A stretch of DNA of 62,121 bases from IMG/VR virus record IMGVR_UViG_3300029787_000032, positions 1-62,121 of that record. The stretch is one strand, 5' to 3'. Below the pieces are notes generated by a model. It was not told the DNA's origin, did not search any database, and saw only the letters and a program-made list of their open reading frames with translations. A program made the position numbers and the translations under genes. This document shows, in pieces, positions 38,123-48,100 of the stretch; the stretch's first letter is position 1; every line of letters begins with the position of its first letter. Origin of the DNA: a virus.

Positions 38123-39703
38123 TTATGCTACTTTTTTTCTTTCGTTGTATTGCTTGAACACTCTATCAAAATTAAATCGATATGGCAAATCAGAACACAT
38201 ATAAACATACATAGCTTTCTTTGCTCTTGTGCTACCAACATAAAACATTCTTATAATAGCGTCTCGTTCATCAGATTCGCTGCTTCTGTATTTGTTATAA
38301 AAAGGTTGCTCCATGTTACCAACTAAAACAACATTATCGTCTTCGCCGCCTTTCATACCGTGTATGGTCGACATCTTGATCGCAGGTTTTTTTGTAAATA
38401 TATCAACGTTGTTATCAATACAATCTTTTATATAACGAAACTTTTTTTTCCATTCTGGATTGTTCACATTTGAAAAATGTTCCTTCCAATCTATTGAAAA
38501 ATCAAAGTCAAACATCTCCTCCAATTGTTTCCCGTTGTACAACTGATCTTTGTCTAACCCTTCCAATTGTTTCGGCATAAAGTTTTTTGGTTTGACTAGT
38601 GTCCTGTATATAAGAAGATCTGATTTAGAAACGTACTTGCCTTCTTGTAAATTAAAATAACATTTCAACGCTGATAATATTTTAGACCCTACAGGATAAT
38701 GAACATAACCTCTAGCAGTGGTTTGTTTAAACCATAATCTTTTTCTCATCATTATGTTTTTCATTTCATCCATAATCCGTGAGCCGGTGACCATGATTGT
38801 CCAAGACTCACCATTGTCTACCGGTATTGACATAAAGCTACCTGTGTATTGCAAGTAACCTTTCTCTTCTTTTTTTGCAACATACTTTTTTTGCTGTCTT
38901 GTTTTTATAGTTTCACTAATCAAACTTGCAAAGTCTATGTGCTCTTGAGACAATCTATGTGATTCTGTTAAAGAAACATTTTCGCATATGTTTGAGTATT
39001 TATTTAGAAAATAATTAACTTCGCCTCCGTTCCAATCAAAAATTGCTTGATCATCATCTCCGGCGATGTACAAGTAATCAACAGAGTTTTTCTCCAACAG
39101 TTTGTCAATGACTTGCCACTGGCACCACGAGGAATCTTGAGCTTCATCTAAGAATACAGCTTTGTATTTTTGAAACTGATTGGCTTCCAAAGCAAATAAA
39201 ATTTGATCTGTAAAATCATGTAACTTATTGTTTTCTTTATACTTATGCCAGCTTTCTACATAATACTTAACATACTTCCATTTGTAATTTCTTTCGTTAA
39301 TCTTTATAAAAGATTGTTCCAACGAAGTGTTTGATACCCTTTGCAGATTGTAAAGTTGCACAATAAAATTATTGTCGTGATCTCCTCCGTACTCTTTTTT
39401 TACATCGCCTCGTTCTGATTTAGCCCAATACTCAAAGTCTGATGATTCAACTAACTTTGAACTTTCGCCCTTTATGTATCGATTACACAAACCGTGAATC
39501 GTGGCAAACGATTCATAGCCCTCTGTCTTTTTAAGAACTCCTAAACGTTCTCTTACTTCGTCAATACCTTTGTTTGTAAATGTGATGTAACAAATATCTT
39601 TTGGATGTATTTTCTTGTTGTCAATAATATCCATTAATTTTGTAATTAAATAATTTGTTTTACCTGTTCCCGGAGGACCAAATATTTTTTGTGCTTCTAT
39701 CAT
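38123..39703 (-). CDS. Superfamily 1 (UvrD/Rep-type) DNA helicase
   Basis: 526 residues. Walker A GPPGTGKTNYL near the N-terminus, motif Ia YITFTNKGIDEVRERL, FATIHGLC, motif II AVFLDEAQDSS, motif III IAGDDDQAIFDWNGG, motif IV region SHRLSQEH, and motifs V/VI STIHGMKGGEDDNVVL and FYVGSTRAKKAMYVY. It unwinds DNA 3' to 5' and likely works with the primase and polymerase encoded beside it. No DnaB-type replicative helicase is visible, so this could be the fork helicase. It overlaps the primase stop. Confidence 0.92.
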   Translation of the reverse strand: MIEAQKIFGPPGTGKTNYLITKLMDIIDNKKIHPKDICYITFTNKGIDEVRERLGVLKKTEGYESFATIHGLCNRYIKGESSKLVESSDFEYWAKSERGDVKKEYGGDHDNNFIVQLYNLQRVSNTSLEQSFIKINERNYKWKYVKYYVESWHKYKENNKLHDFTDQILFALEANQFQKYKAVFLDEAQDSSWCQWQVIDKLLEKNSVDYLYIAGDDDQAIFDWNGGEVNYFLNKYSNICENVSLTESHRLSQEHIDFASLISETIKTRQQKKYVAKKEEKGYLQYTGSFMSIPVDNGESWTIMVTGSRIMDEMKNIMMRKRLWFKQTTARGYVHYPVGSKILSALKCYFNLQEGKYVSKSDLLIYRTLVKPKNFMPKQLEGLDKDQLYNGKQLEEMFDFDFSIDWKEHFSNVNNPEWKKKFRYIKDCIDNNVDIFTKKPAIKMSTIHGMKGGEDDNVVLVGNMEQPFYNKYRSSESDERDAIIRMFYVGSTRAKKAMYVYMCSDLPYRFNFDRVFKQYNERKKVA

Positions 39704-41391
39704 TAAAACGCCCTTTCTTTTATAATTTCTTTTGGTTCAACGTTGTCTCCTGAAAGATCAAACAATCTTGAATCTACCACCCACACGTGAATAGTTTTTT
39801 TATTTACAGTTTTCTTTGTCTGCTCTCCATTCAAACCCGGATTTTTAACTCGTTCTGTTTTACCATCAATCTGTATTTCGTACGGCTTCTTTACAAAATC
39901 ATATAACAAAGAAGATTCTTTTTGTGTGTCTCTAATAATTTTTGTTGACACCAATGCCGAACGCAAATCTTCAAACTTAAAGAATATTTTATTTTTCTTT
40001 TCATCGTAGAAAGAACTACCTTGCAATAAACCTTCAACATCATCTCCACGTCCTGTGCCAGACAACCAGTCCTCAACTCCTTTGTATATTCTATTGTTTC
40101 TTCCAACACCTTCTGGCAACTCCATAATATCTAAGTGCTCTCTCATGTGATGATTAATATATGTATCAAAATCGTCTGCGCCCATTCGTGCAGGCTTAAA
40201 ATCTAAGGTCACACCAACTTTTTTCCTCCAATTTTTTTCTTCAAAAATGTCATCAACTTCTGCTTTCATAACAACACCGTTCTCAAACGTCACATAATAA
40301 AAAACAGGGTCATCTAATACTTTATGTATCTGAGATATGTCTGTTTGATTATCGTCACCGTCCGTTGTCCGTGTTACGCCGTACTTTCTAGGTATACACT
40401 CTTCACGATTGCAGTAACTTTTCATAGGCTCTTGCTTACACAGATAGTGATAGCTTGAAGTGCTCTCTTCGTCTAAGTGTTCTCCCTCTTCCGTGATAGA
40501 GTTTACTGAGGATTCTGTATGACTTGTGACTGAAGAATATATTCTAGACACCTCTGTTGGTGATAAAGGATTTGTTATGTATTTTTGATTTGCTTCTTGA
40601 AGTTTAGAAAACCAGTCCTCTCCGCTCTCTTCGTACATTTTTTTATACATTACAGCCACATTAAAAAGATACATGTTACGACCGCCTTCAGCGCAACCAC
40701 GAAGAGCTATACAATTATTACACGGAGGACCATCAGGAAATACAGTGTCAGTTTTTATTACAAATTTATCTATTGATTCAACAAGTGTGTTCTCGTACAC
40801 TGCAAAAAATTCCTGCAACGACAACTGTTTTATTTTCTCGTTGTCATCCAACACCATCGCATAACGATCTGGATTATCCGCATTAAAATACGGAGTGTTG
40901 ACGTAGTTGCCGAAGAAACCTGTCGGTAATTCACTTTGCTTTGGAAATATCTCTTGACCTTTAAATCCAAGCAAAGAGGCGGCCTTGTCTAATTTCTTTC
41001 TCAATGCTTTTGCTTTGACAGGATTTTTAAAAAATATGTAAACGTGAGCTCCACCACTTTTAGATTTAAAAACAATAAAAGGAAGCTTTGCTCTTTTGAT
41101 ACTTACAAGAAGTTGCCTGTGATCAAATCCTTTGTAACTATCAATATCAATGCACCCCCAAAAACATTCGTGTTGTTTGTTAATTGGAATGACACCTATA
41201 CTTTGAACACCATCTAGATGATTCTTCCATAGTGTTTCGTCTTCAGATAACACCTCTCCCTCTGGCAGAGGCAAGGTCTTACAAGAACCTTTTGCTTTTC
41301 CTCTGGAGTCTACTTCTCCAGATGGAACGTAGGTGCCGTAAGCGTTCTCGTTTCCTTTGAATACTTGTCTAATAAATAATCTATCTTTCAT
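39703..41391 (-). CDS. AEP-type primase (PrimPol/TOTE-like)
   Basis: 562 residues from the ATG at 41391 with GGGG upstream. Residues ~75-200 form an archaeo-eukaryotic primase domain: Asp82-x-Asp84 (CIDIDSY) for metal, KSKSGGAHVYIFF with His116, and GNYVNTPYFN. A Cys-rich region (CNNCIALRGC) and a PriCT-like helical part follow, then CKQEPMKSYCNREEC. It should make primers for the family A polymerase. Marine phages with this primase instead of a DnaG/gp4 type are known but less common. Confidence 0.82.
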   Translation of the reverse strand: MKDRLFIRQVFKGNENAYGTYVPSGEVDSRGKAKGSCKTLPLPEGEVLSEDETLWKNHLDGVQSIGVIPINKQHECFWGCIDIDSYKGFDHRQLLVSIKRAKLPFIVFKSKSGGAHVYIFFKNPVKAKALRKKLDKAASLLGFKGQEIFPKQSELPTGFFGNYVNTPYFNADNPDRYAMVLDDNEKIKQLSLQEFFAVYENTLVESIDKFVIKTDTVFPDGPPCNNCIALRGCAEGGRNMYLFNVAVMYKKMYEESGEDWFSKLQEANQKYITNPLSPTEVSRIYSSVTSHTESSVNSITEEGEHLDEESTSSYHYLCKQEPMKSYCNREECIPRKYGVTRTTDGDDNQTDISQIHKVLDDPVFYYVTFENGVVMKAEVDDIFEEKNWRKKVGVTLDFKPARMGADDFDTYINHHMREHLDIMELPEGVGRNNRIYKGVEDWLSGTGRGDDVEGLLQGSSFYDEKKNKIFFKFEDLRSALVSTKIIRDTQKESSLLYDFVKKPYEIQIDGKTERVKNPGLNGEQTKKTVNKKTIHVWVVDSRLFDLSGDNVEPKEIIKERAF

Positions 41392-41408
41392 GAACCCCAC
41401 AAAAAGAA

Positions 41409-41430
41409 AGGGCGGCTATCGCCGCCCTGT
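41409..41430 (-). terminator. Rho-independent terminator after the 41436 gene
   Basis: AGGGCGGC / GCCGCCCT, eight GC-rich base pairs around a four-base loop, then TTCTTTTT on the minus strand. It separates the SSB-like gene from the primase operon. Confidence 0.88.
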
Positions 41431-41435
41431 TCTAA

Positions 41436-42227
41436 CTAAAACGCTTTCTTTTGTGAGACTTGCGCTTCGTCCGAGTGCTCCACTTTCACAGCGTTTTTAT
41501 TAACGCCTTGTGCGAAATGTTTTGCGGCATCATACACGCCCTGTGACTGAACTGGGCCAATCTTAAAGACTTCCCAACCAAACCACGTTCCTTTAGAATT
41601 GGACTGCGGTATAGTTTTAATTCTGTACACATGACTGTATGATGGTGGGGTAAAAGATTTACCGTCCGGACCCTGCATCTTAACTTGAAGCATCATAGAG
41701 TTCCACTTACGAGAAACTTTTCTTTGTGTTGATTTCATAGTAATCAAAGCTTGTTCAAAGCCTCCATCACCATCTAAGACCAATACAAAGTGATTTGCAG
41801 TTTCTTCTACAATGTTACCGTTCGGCAACCTGTTTTGAAAACCTGCGTCTCTCGGAGCTTGACTAATGTCATAGTCAGAGTCGTGAATTGCAATAGGAGC
41901 TCCGCTCCCTGTGCCTCTCTCGCCCCACTCTATATACTCTCGTTTGTAGAAACAAGGAACGATATCGATCCCTTCTTCTCCGTCATAGAGTTTGCCACTA
42001 ACACTATTATAGATCATGCCGGGTTCAGCACCTTCCACAAAATTGTTACTGGTCTTGTTGCACTGCGGCGATAGTTGGCTCAATACTTTTAAGAAAGGCA
42101 GTGCCAAGTCATCTGCGGAGTTCACGTTTTCGAGCCCCGATAATGATTCAGCGTCTGATATGATTGAGTCAAGACTAACTGCAGTGAGTGCTTGCCCGTT
42201 GCTTTTTGTTTTTGCTACTTTATTCAT
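41436..42227 (-). CDS. Replication-module protein, single-strand-binding candidate
   Basis: 263 residues. ALPFLKVLSQLSPQCNKTSNNFVEGAEPGMIYNSVSG, then GIDIVPCFYKREYIEWGERGTGSGAPIAIHDSD, FQNRLPNGNIVEETANHFVLVLDGDGGFEQALITMKSTQRKVSRKWNSMM in parts. This family is conserved beside primases and nucleases of marine phages and is sometimes annotated as an SSB; the sequence alone does not prove it. It has its own terminator, implying a high or separately tuned level, as expected for an SSB. Confidence 0.6.
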   Translation of the reverse strand: MNKVAKTKSNGQALTAVSLDSIISDAESLSGLENVNSADDLALPFLKVLSQLSPQCNKTSNNFVEGAEPGMIYNSVSGKLYDGEEGIDIVPCFYKREYIEWGERGTGSGAPIAIHDSDYDISQAPRDAGFQNRLPNGNIVEETANHFVLVLDGDGGFEQALITMKSTQRKVSRKWNSMMLQVKMQGPDGKSFTPPSYSHVYRIKTIPQSNSKGTWFGWEVFKIGPVQSQGVYDAAKHFAQGVNKNAVKVEHSDEAQVSQKKAF

Positions 42228-42229
42228 TG

Positions 42230-42790
42230 TTATTTTTTCCTTATAACTTTTGCTTGTCTACCCACAAACGTTTTAAATATCTCTTCTGGTGGTAGAGCCG
42301 CACCTTTTTCGTGCAGTTCCCTAAGAGTTGCTTTTAGAGTCATAGGCTCAACTTTTAAATTTTGTTCAACCTCATACCCATTTGCGGTGGCTAACTTGGC
42401 AAATTCCAACGCCTTCCCGTCTTCGTTACGTCCAAACCTAGCGGCAATCTCATTCTTAATAAGATCACCAAGGTTGTTGTCTCGAAGCCATTGATACGCC
42501 GTGGACCGTTGATCGGGGTCCTTTGGTATCGTAATTCCATAAAAATTCTTTATGTCAATTGAACTACCGTCATTCAGTTTCAACTGCGATAAATTTTTAT
42601 CTTGCATCCATTCTGGAATCTTGACTTGCCTAATATCCAGAGCGTGCTCTTGTTTTTGTTTTAATAATTCTTTTAGTGAATCAATCTCTGCTTCTGTGTC
42701 AACTAACTCTTGACAAAGTGCACCGATTGTTGCGGCATCGTCGTTTGTGACTTGCTCTATTTCATCTTCTTTAAAATTGATCTTCTCCAT
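42230..42790 (-). CDS. Conserved phage protein, replication module
   Basis: 186 residues. A helical N-terminus (TIGALCQELVDTEAEIDSLKELLKQKQEHAL) leads to KIPEWMQDKNLSQLKLNDGSSIDIKNFYGITIPKDPDQRSTAYQWLRDNNLGDLIKNEIAARFGR in parts and LKATLRELHEKGAALPPEEIFKTFVG. This family accompanies SSB-like genes in many podoviruses; function unknown. It ends three bases before the next gene. Confidence 0.75.
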   Translation of the reverse strand: MEKINFKEDEIEQVTNDDAATIGALCQELVDTEAEIDSLKELLKQKQEHALDIRQVKIPEWMQDKNLSQLKLNDGSSIDIKNFYGITIPKDPDQRSTAYQWLRDNNLGDLIKNEIAARFGRNEDGKALEFAKLATANGYEVEQNLKVEPMTLKATLRELHEKGAALPPEEIFKTFVGRQAKVIRKK

Positions 42791-43130
42791 TATTCTCTTC
42801 TTTCTGATATAAGTTTACACTCAATGGATAATACTTAGCAGATTCTCGATCCCATTTCAACATCTTAAATTTACCGTTGTTGATATCGGAAACTACAGCA
42901 CTAGTAGCAGCAATGATAGCAGGATCACCCACAAGAAGTAGATAATCTTCGTCATTAAAATTTTCAAGTTTCTTTCTAAGTTCATGTATAAGTGCACCGG
43001 CACTATATACCAACTGTGCTCTTTCTGTAAACAAAAATTTTACATCTCCAAAAGGTAATGCTTTCATCACATCCATTTTTGGTGTACCTCTTGATGTTCC
43101 CGGTGGTTCTTGCACACAGTAAACTGTCAT
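42771..43130 (-). CDS. Conserved small phage protein, replication module
   Basis: 119 residues: MTVYCVQEPPGTSRGTPKMDVMKALPFGDVKFLFTERAQLVYSAGALIHELRKKLENFNDEDYLLLVGDPAIIAATSAVVSDINNGKFKMLKWDRESAKYYPLSVNL in parts. A conserved phage family with DEDYLLLxGDPA and KMLKWDRE motifs, of unknown function. First minus-strand gene at the divergent spacer facing the SNF2 helicase. Confidence 0.78.
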   Translation of the reverse strand: MTVYCVQEPPGTSRGTPKMDVMKALPFGDVKFLFTERAQLVYSAGALIHELRKKLENFNDEDYLLLVGDPAIIAATSAVVSDINNGKFKMLKWDRESAKYYPLSVNLYQKEENNGEDQF

Positions 43131-43141
43131 ATTTTTCTTTC

Positions 43142-43171
43142 TTGACTATTTGTAAATGTTTCTTATTATAT
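43142..43171 (+). promoter_or_regulatory. Promoter of the SNF2-type helicase gene
   Basis: TTGACT (43142-43147), 18 bases, TTATAT (43166-43171), 24 bases before the ATG, in the 65-base divergent spacer. Confidence 0.5.
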
Positions 43172-43195
43172 ATTCTTTAGAAAGAAAGACAATAT

Positions 43196-44650
43196 ATGAA
43201 TTACAAGTTCAAAACGAAGCCGTACAAGCATCAATTGACGGCTTTGAAAAAAAGTTGGGACAAGAAAAACTACGCGTTATTCTGTGAGATGGGTACGGGT
43301 AAGTCTAAGATATTGTTAGATAATATAGCTATGCTGTATGATCACGGAAAAATAAATGCCGCTGTTATTGTTGCACCAAAAGGTGTTTACAAAAACTGGG
43401 TAGAACAAGAGATACCTAAACATATTCCTAAACATATACAATGCAGAACGTTTTATTGGGTAGCACCTAGTTCTCGTTCTAAAGATGATAAAGAAATGTT
43501 GTCTCAATTATATTCAAAAACAAGAGATCCTCACCTTACATTTTTTGTGATTAACGTAGAAGCGTTTTCTACTAAACCCGGTCGTGATGAAGCTGAAAAA
43601 TTCTTGTGGGCATATAAAGCAATGATGGCAGTAGATGAAAGCACATCTATTAAAACGCCTACGGCTCAAAGAACAAGAAACATATTGTCTGTTGGCATGA
43701 ACGCTGAGTATAAAAGAATTATGACAGGAAGCCCTGTTACTAAAAGTCCTTTGGACCTGTATTCTCAATGTGATTTTTTAGATTCTGAATTGTTAGGACA
43801 AGATTCTTTTGTAGCGTTTCGTAATCGATACGCTCACATGCAAACAATTAATGTGAACGGACGTTTTGTAAATATAGTAAGGCCTCACGACAGCTACCGT
43901 AACTTGGCAGAACTATCCGATATTGTATCTCAATTTTCTTACAGAATATTAAAAGAAGATTGTTTGGACTTACCAGAAAAAGTTTATCAAAAACGTATTA
44001 TTGAAATGACACCGGAACAAAGAAAAACGTATGATTCGATGAAAGCAATTGCACTGGCAGAACTTGACGGTAAAGTTTGTTCTACGATGAGTGTGTTGAC
44101 ACAGCTGTTAAGACTTCATCAAATAACATGTGGCACATTTAAAGCTGATGATGGAACAATTAAACAACTTAAAAACAACAGAATGTCAGAACTGATGTCT
44201 GTTCTTGAAGAAACGGATGGCAAGGTCATAATATGGGCAACTTACGTTGCAGACATAGAAAATATAGTTGCTGCTTTAAAAAAAGCTTACGGAGAAGCCT
44301 CTACAGTGGCATATTACGGTGCAGTGAATGCAAAGGTCCGCCAAAAACAAATCACTCTGTTTCAAGAGAAAAAAGGCCCTACACGCTATTTCGTTGGAAA
44401 CCCCTCTACTGGAGGGTACGGAATTACACTTACAGCGGCTAACACGGTAGTATACTACTCAAACAGCTACGACTTAGAAAAAAGACTGCAATCAGAAGAT
44501 CGCGCGCATAGAATAGGTCAAGAACATAAAGTTAATTATGTGGATTTAATATGTGAAAACACTGTTGATGAAAAAATTGTGAAAGCATTACGTTCTAAAA
44601 TAAATATTGCAAATGAAATATTAGGCGAAGAACTTAAAGAGTGGCTATAA
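43196..44650 (+). CDS. SNF2-type superfamily 2 helicase
   Basis: 484 residues. Motif I CEMGTGKSKILLD (Lys36), Ia VIVAPKGVYKNW, II MAVDESTSIKT (DExx form), III IMTGSPVTKSPLDLYSQ, V GGYGITLTAANTVVYYSNSY, VI SEDRAHRIGQEHKVNYVDL. This is the phage SNF2/DEAD family that translocates on double-stranded DNA. Plus-strand, unlike the replication operon beside it, so expressed separately. Confidence 0.93.
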   Translation: MNYKFKTKPYKHQLTALKKSWDKKNYALFCEMGTGKSKILLDNIAMLYDHGKINAAVIVAPKGVYKNWVEQEIPKHIPKHIQCRTFYWVAPSSRSKDDKEMLSQLYSKTRDPHLTFFVINVEAFSTKPGRDEAEKFLWAYKAMMAVDESTSIKTPTAQRTRNILSVGMNAEYKRIMTGSPVTKSPLDLYSQCDFLDSELLGQDSFVAFRNRYAHMQTINVNGRFVNIVRPHDSYRNLAELSDIVSQFSYRILKEDCLDLPEKVYQKRIIEMTPEQRKTYDSMKAIALAELDGKVCSTMSVLTQLLRLHQITCGTFKADDGTIKQLKNNRMSELMSVLEETDGKVIIWATYVADIENIVAALKKAYGEASTVAYYGAVNAKVRQKQITLFQEKKGPTRYFVGNPSTGGYGITLTAANTVVYYSNSYDLEKRLQSEDRAHRIGQEHKVNYVDLICENTVDEKIVKALRSKINIANEILGEELKEWL

Positions 44651-44946
44651 GCAAACAACAAAAAGGTATACGCAACGAATTGCTCGCAGCAATAGAATTT
44701 TTATCTCGACCCTATCATCATGTCTATTATGATTTAGGAGGCAAAGGTCCTTGCGATCTTGTTGTAATAGATTCAAAAATTGGAACCATTGATTTGTATG
44801 ATGTGAAAACACATAGTGAACGAATGGACAAAGGCAAAATGAGAAGAATTAATAGAACAAAAAACAAGTCAGCAAAAAATTTAACTGTTAGAATAATATA
44901 TGTTAAAGAAGTTTCTGGAACACCCACACAATACTCAGTAGAATAG
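44641..44946 (+). CDS. Holliday-junction-resolvase-like small protein
   Basis: 101 residues from GTG overlapping the helicase stop. GIRNELLAAIEFLSRPYHHVYYDLGGKGPCDLVVIDSKIGTIDLYDVKTHS in parts has the PD-(D/E)XK layout: Glu in the first helix, GPCDLVV (Asp), and YDVKT (Asp-x-Lys). The third acidic position is Asp rather than Glu. Likely a nuclease that works with the helicase. Overlaps a convergent gene by 44 bases. Confidence 0.65.
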   Translation: MAISKQQKGIRNELLAAIEFLSRPYHHVYYDLGGKGPCDLVVIDSKIGTIDLYDVKTHSERMDKGKMRRINRTKNKSAKNLTVRIIYVKEVSGTPTQYSVE

Positions 44947-45130
44947 ATATTGCAGCGAACGACGCTGCTGCACCCATAAACCACGTCATCATTTGCCTTA
45001 ATTCAAATGTGTGTTTGTTTATTTTTTCTTGTTGTATTTGAACGTTATCAAGTTTTTCTTCAAACACTTCATACCGTAATTGACATTCAGCCAAGTGTGT
45101 TTCTAACGCTGCTTTTGTGTCATCGCTCAT
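44903..45130 (-). CDS. Small membrane protein with coiled coil
   Basis: 75 residues: DDTKAALETHLAECQLRYEVFEEKLDNVQIQQEKINKHTFELRQM in parts, a coiled coil, then one membrane segment MGAAASFAAISILLSIVWVF. The ETHLAECQLRYE start is typical of small tail-module proteins of marine phages. Ends inside the convergent nuclease gene; its start overlaps the large virion protein's stop. Confidence 0.68.
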   Translation of the reverse strand: MSDDTKAALETHLAECQLRYEVFEEKLDNVQIQQEKINKHTFELRQMMTWFMGAAASFAAISILLSIVWVFQKLL

Positions 45131-48100
45131 GCTAAATCCTTTAAAAACTCATCGTCTCTAATAATTCTTTGCCTTAAATTACCAGAAGATAAACCCCCCA
45201 ATGGCTGTGTCATGCCAGTTACTTTCGCTGAAGGAGTATTTAACGGTGAACCGCCGGCCGTTGTCCCTTGCCCCTGTATCGCTGTTCTTTGAGCTATTCT
45301 TTCGTTTCTATTTTTTTCTTTATTTTTTATTATACCACGAACTTTGTCTAAAGATTGAAGTAAATCTACATTACGATACTGTCTTTCAATAGCCCTTGTT
45401 GTGCTTGTTGGAAACAATAATCTTCTAGAAATACCTCTATCTTTTGCAATTTTTTCAAAACGTTGATCATTAAAAAATGTCTCCCATTTTGGAGGAACAA
45501 AACGATCTCGTCTTAGTGTTTTTACAATATCTTTTCTTACTTTCCTTTGTTTAAAATATTTGTTTATATATTTTTTTTCAAAACCTAAAAGTTCTAAGTC
45601 ATTTAATATTTTTTTCATTTCATTATATTCTTTGTATGAACCTTCAACATACTCTTTGTACGCAGAAGCTACAGTATTTGGCGTAACATTTGCTGCAAAA
45701 ATTTGTGCTCCAGCTCTACTTTTTAAAGTTTGAATAGATCTAAGATGGTTGTTAATACTAAAATTTAAATTATTTTTCATGTCTGCTTCATACACTCGAA
45801 CTCCTGAAAGCAAAGCAATTAGCTCATCACTAAGATCATATTGTTTTCCGTATGGAGTAACATTCTTGGCAACTGCTTCAGAAACATTTGCAGCTTGAGT
45901 AAAAACTCCGGGAGAAATGCCTTTTAACATATGTGTAAACGAACGAACTATTATATCTCCCGCATCATCCACATTTTTGTCCCATATTCTTTTCCCTGTA
46001 TTTGTGGATCCTCTAAGAACATCTAAAGACCTTTCTGTAAAAATAGCCTCTCCTATAAAAGGTTGAAACAAAGAAGACACACTTTGCAAAGCGGATCTTA
46101 CGAATCTATCTTCGTGATCTAAACCCATTTTTCCTGTTGCACTGTACTCTCCAAAAAAATTATAAATAGGAGATCGAATATAGTCGTAAGGATTTTGGTA
46201 AGCAAAATTTAAATATTTGTATTTTACATTACCGTCTTTATCTTTTTGTTTACCAACCATAATAAGATCACTAAATTGATTCCATTCTGCAACTTGTGAT
46301 TCTCTCAAGGCTTCGTATTGTTCTTCTGTCATTCCTAACATTTTCATAGAGTATGTTGCTAATATTGGTCCAGAAGAATATCCTGCCATCTGACCTAATA
46401 ATCTTCTTGATCCCATTTTTCTAACCGCTGTGTTTAATACTTCGTTTTTCGTTGCAATACTTAATTCTCTTCCTGTTAACACAGCTAAATTACTAGACGT
46501 TCTTAGTATTTCAGCGGGGAAAGAAATAAAGTTTCCAATTGGAAGACGTCTTAGTTCTCTAATTGCTTGAGAAACATACGAGTAATTAGGGTATGTATTC
46601 TTTACATATTCTGCAGCAAACTCTTCCATCAGTTCTTTTCTAGCTTTATATTCTGTTCCTAAAGTACCAAATTTTTTTCCGCGTTCTGCTCCTTCTTTTA
46701 AAATATTTGGACGACGTTTAAATAAATGAACATGCGCCTCCTCTATAAGTTCTGCTATTTCTTTTTGTGTATAATTTTGTTTTGTTATTGGATTTAAAGA
46801 AGTTATATCAGGCAAAGCTTCATTTAATTGAGACATGGTGTACCTGTAGCCATAATCTTTCCAAAAATCATCACCCTTTGAATAAAATTGATTTGCTTTG
46901 TTGTATGTGCTTTTAGTAAAATCTGTTATATTCTGAACACTTTTTTCTGATGCGCCTCTTAAAGCTTTAAATTTTTTACTATTGTAGACAGAATTAAATA
47001 GCCCGTCAGTAGTCTTATAATTGCTTTTAGTTCTAGCAATGTCTAAAAGAATATCATCAATTTCTCCTTGAACCAAACTTCCTGATGTCACTCCTAATTC
47101 TAACTTTCTTCTGGCTTCTTGAGCCATTTTTTGAAGCCCTGCTTGATCAACAACACCTTTTGGAAATAATTCATCTATGTGAGTTTTTAATACGTCTGTT
47201 ATAGAAAACTCTCCTTTTCCAAAAGGATTTCCAAAATGACCATTATGTAAAGCAAAAAAAGCAGCTGAAGTAAAGTTACGAATCTGTGTAACAGGACTGA
47301 GTATAGTTTTACCTATTTGAGTTCCTCCTTTGGCCATTAAAAAACTTCTATAGAAAGGCATGGTCAAAAGAGTGTCTGTCATTTCTCTCATACCATTTAA
47401 ATTTTGAGCAATTTGTTCCGTAGTGTAAAAAGTTCCTCCTTGTTTTTGAGGATTTATTGCATCATAAATTCCAAACACATCTTCTTCTACAGCTTTTGTT
47501 CCTTTAAATTTGTTTGGTCCGGTCAAAACTAATTCTGGAACTTTTTCTATATCTAACCCATATTCTTTTGCCACTTGTCTTCTAAGATCTAATGACACTT
47601 CTGCCGTAGCTAAATCTTCCGTTATGCCTTTTTCTTTCATTAATGTTTTAGCATCTTTAGTTGGTTTAAAAAATATTTTTTCCATCCTGTTCGCAACAGC
47701 TTCTCCCAAAGATTTATTGTGATTAACTAAACTGTTAATATAACGTTTCATACCTAACTGTTGACCTAAAGCCATATACTTGTCTTCAAAACCTTTTAAA
47801 GGAGCAAATTCAGCGCCTAATAAATTTTTTAATCGTAAGGAGTATTTGTCTCCTTCTTTAAAAAATCTTTTGTTTATCATGTCTTTACTTATTGTAGAAA
47901 AATATTTTTCTGTTGCACCTTCTTTATCTCCAATTGCTTTCCTTATTCTTAATTCATGAAAAAAAGACCCTTCGCTTCTTTGGTTTTCTGCTAAAGTTAT
48001 TAATTGCCTTACTTGATTTTTTGCGTTTTCTCTTAAGACTTCATCACTTGTTTTAGTAAATTTTTTTCCTGAATTTTTTGCTTGTGTTTCAAGGTTTTTT

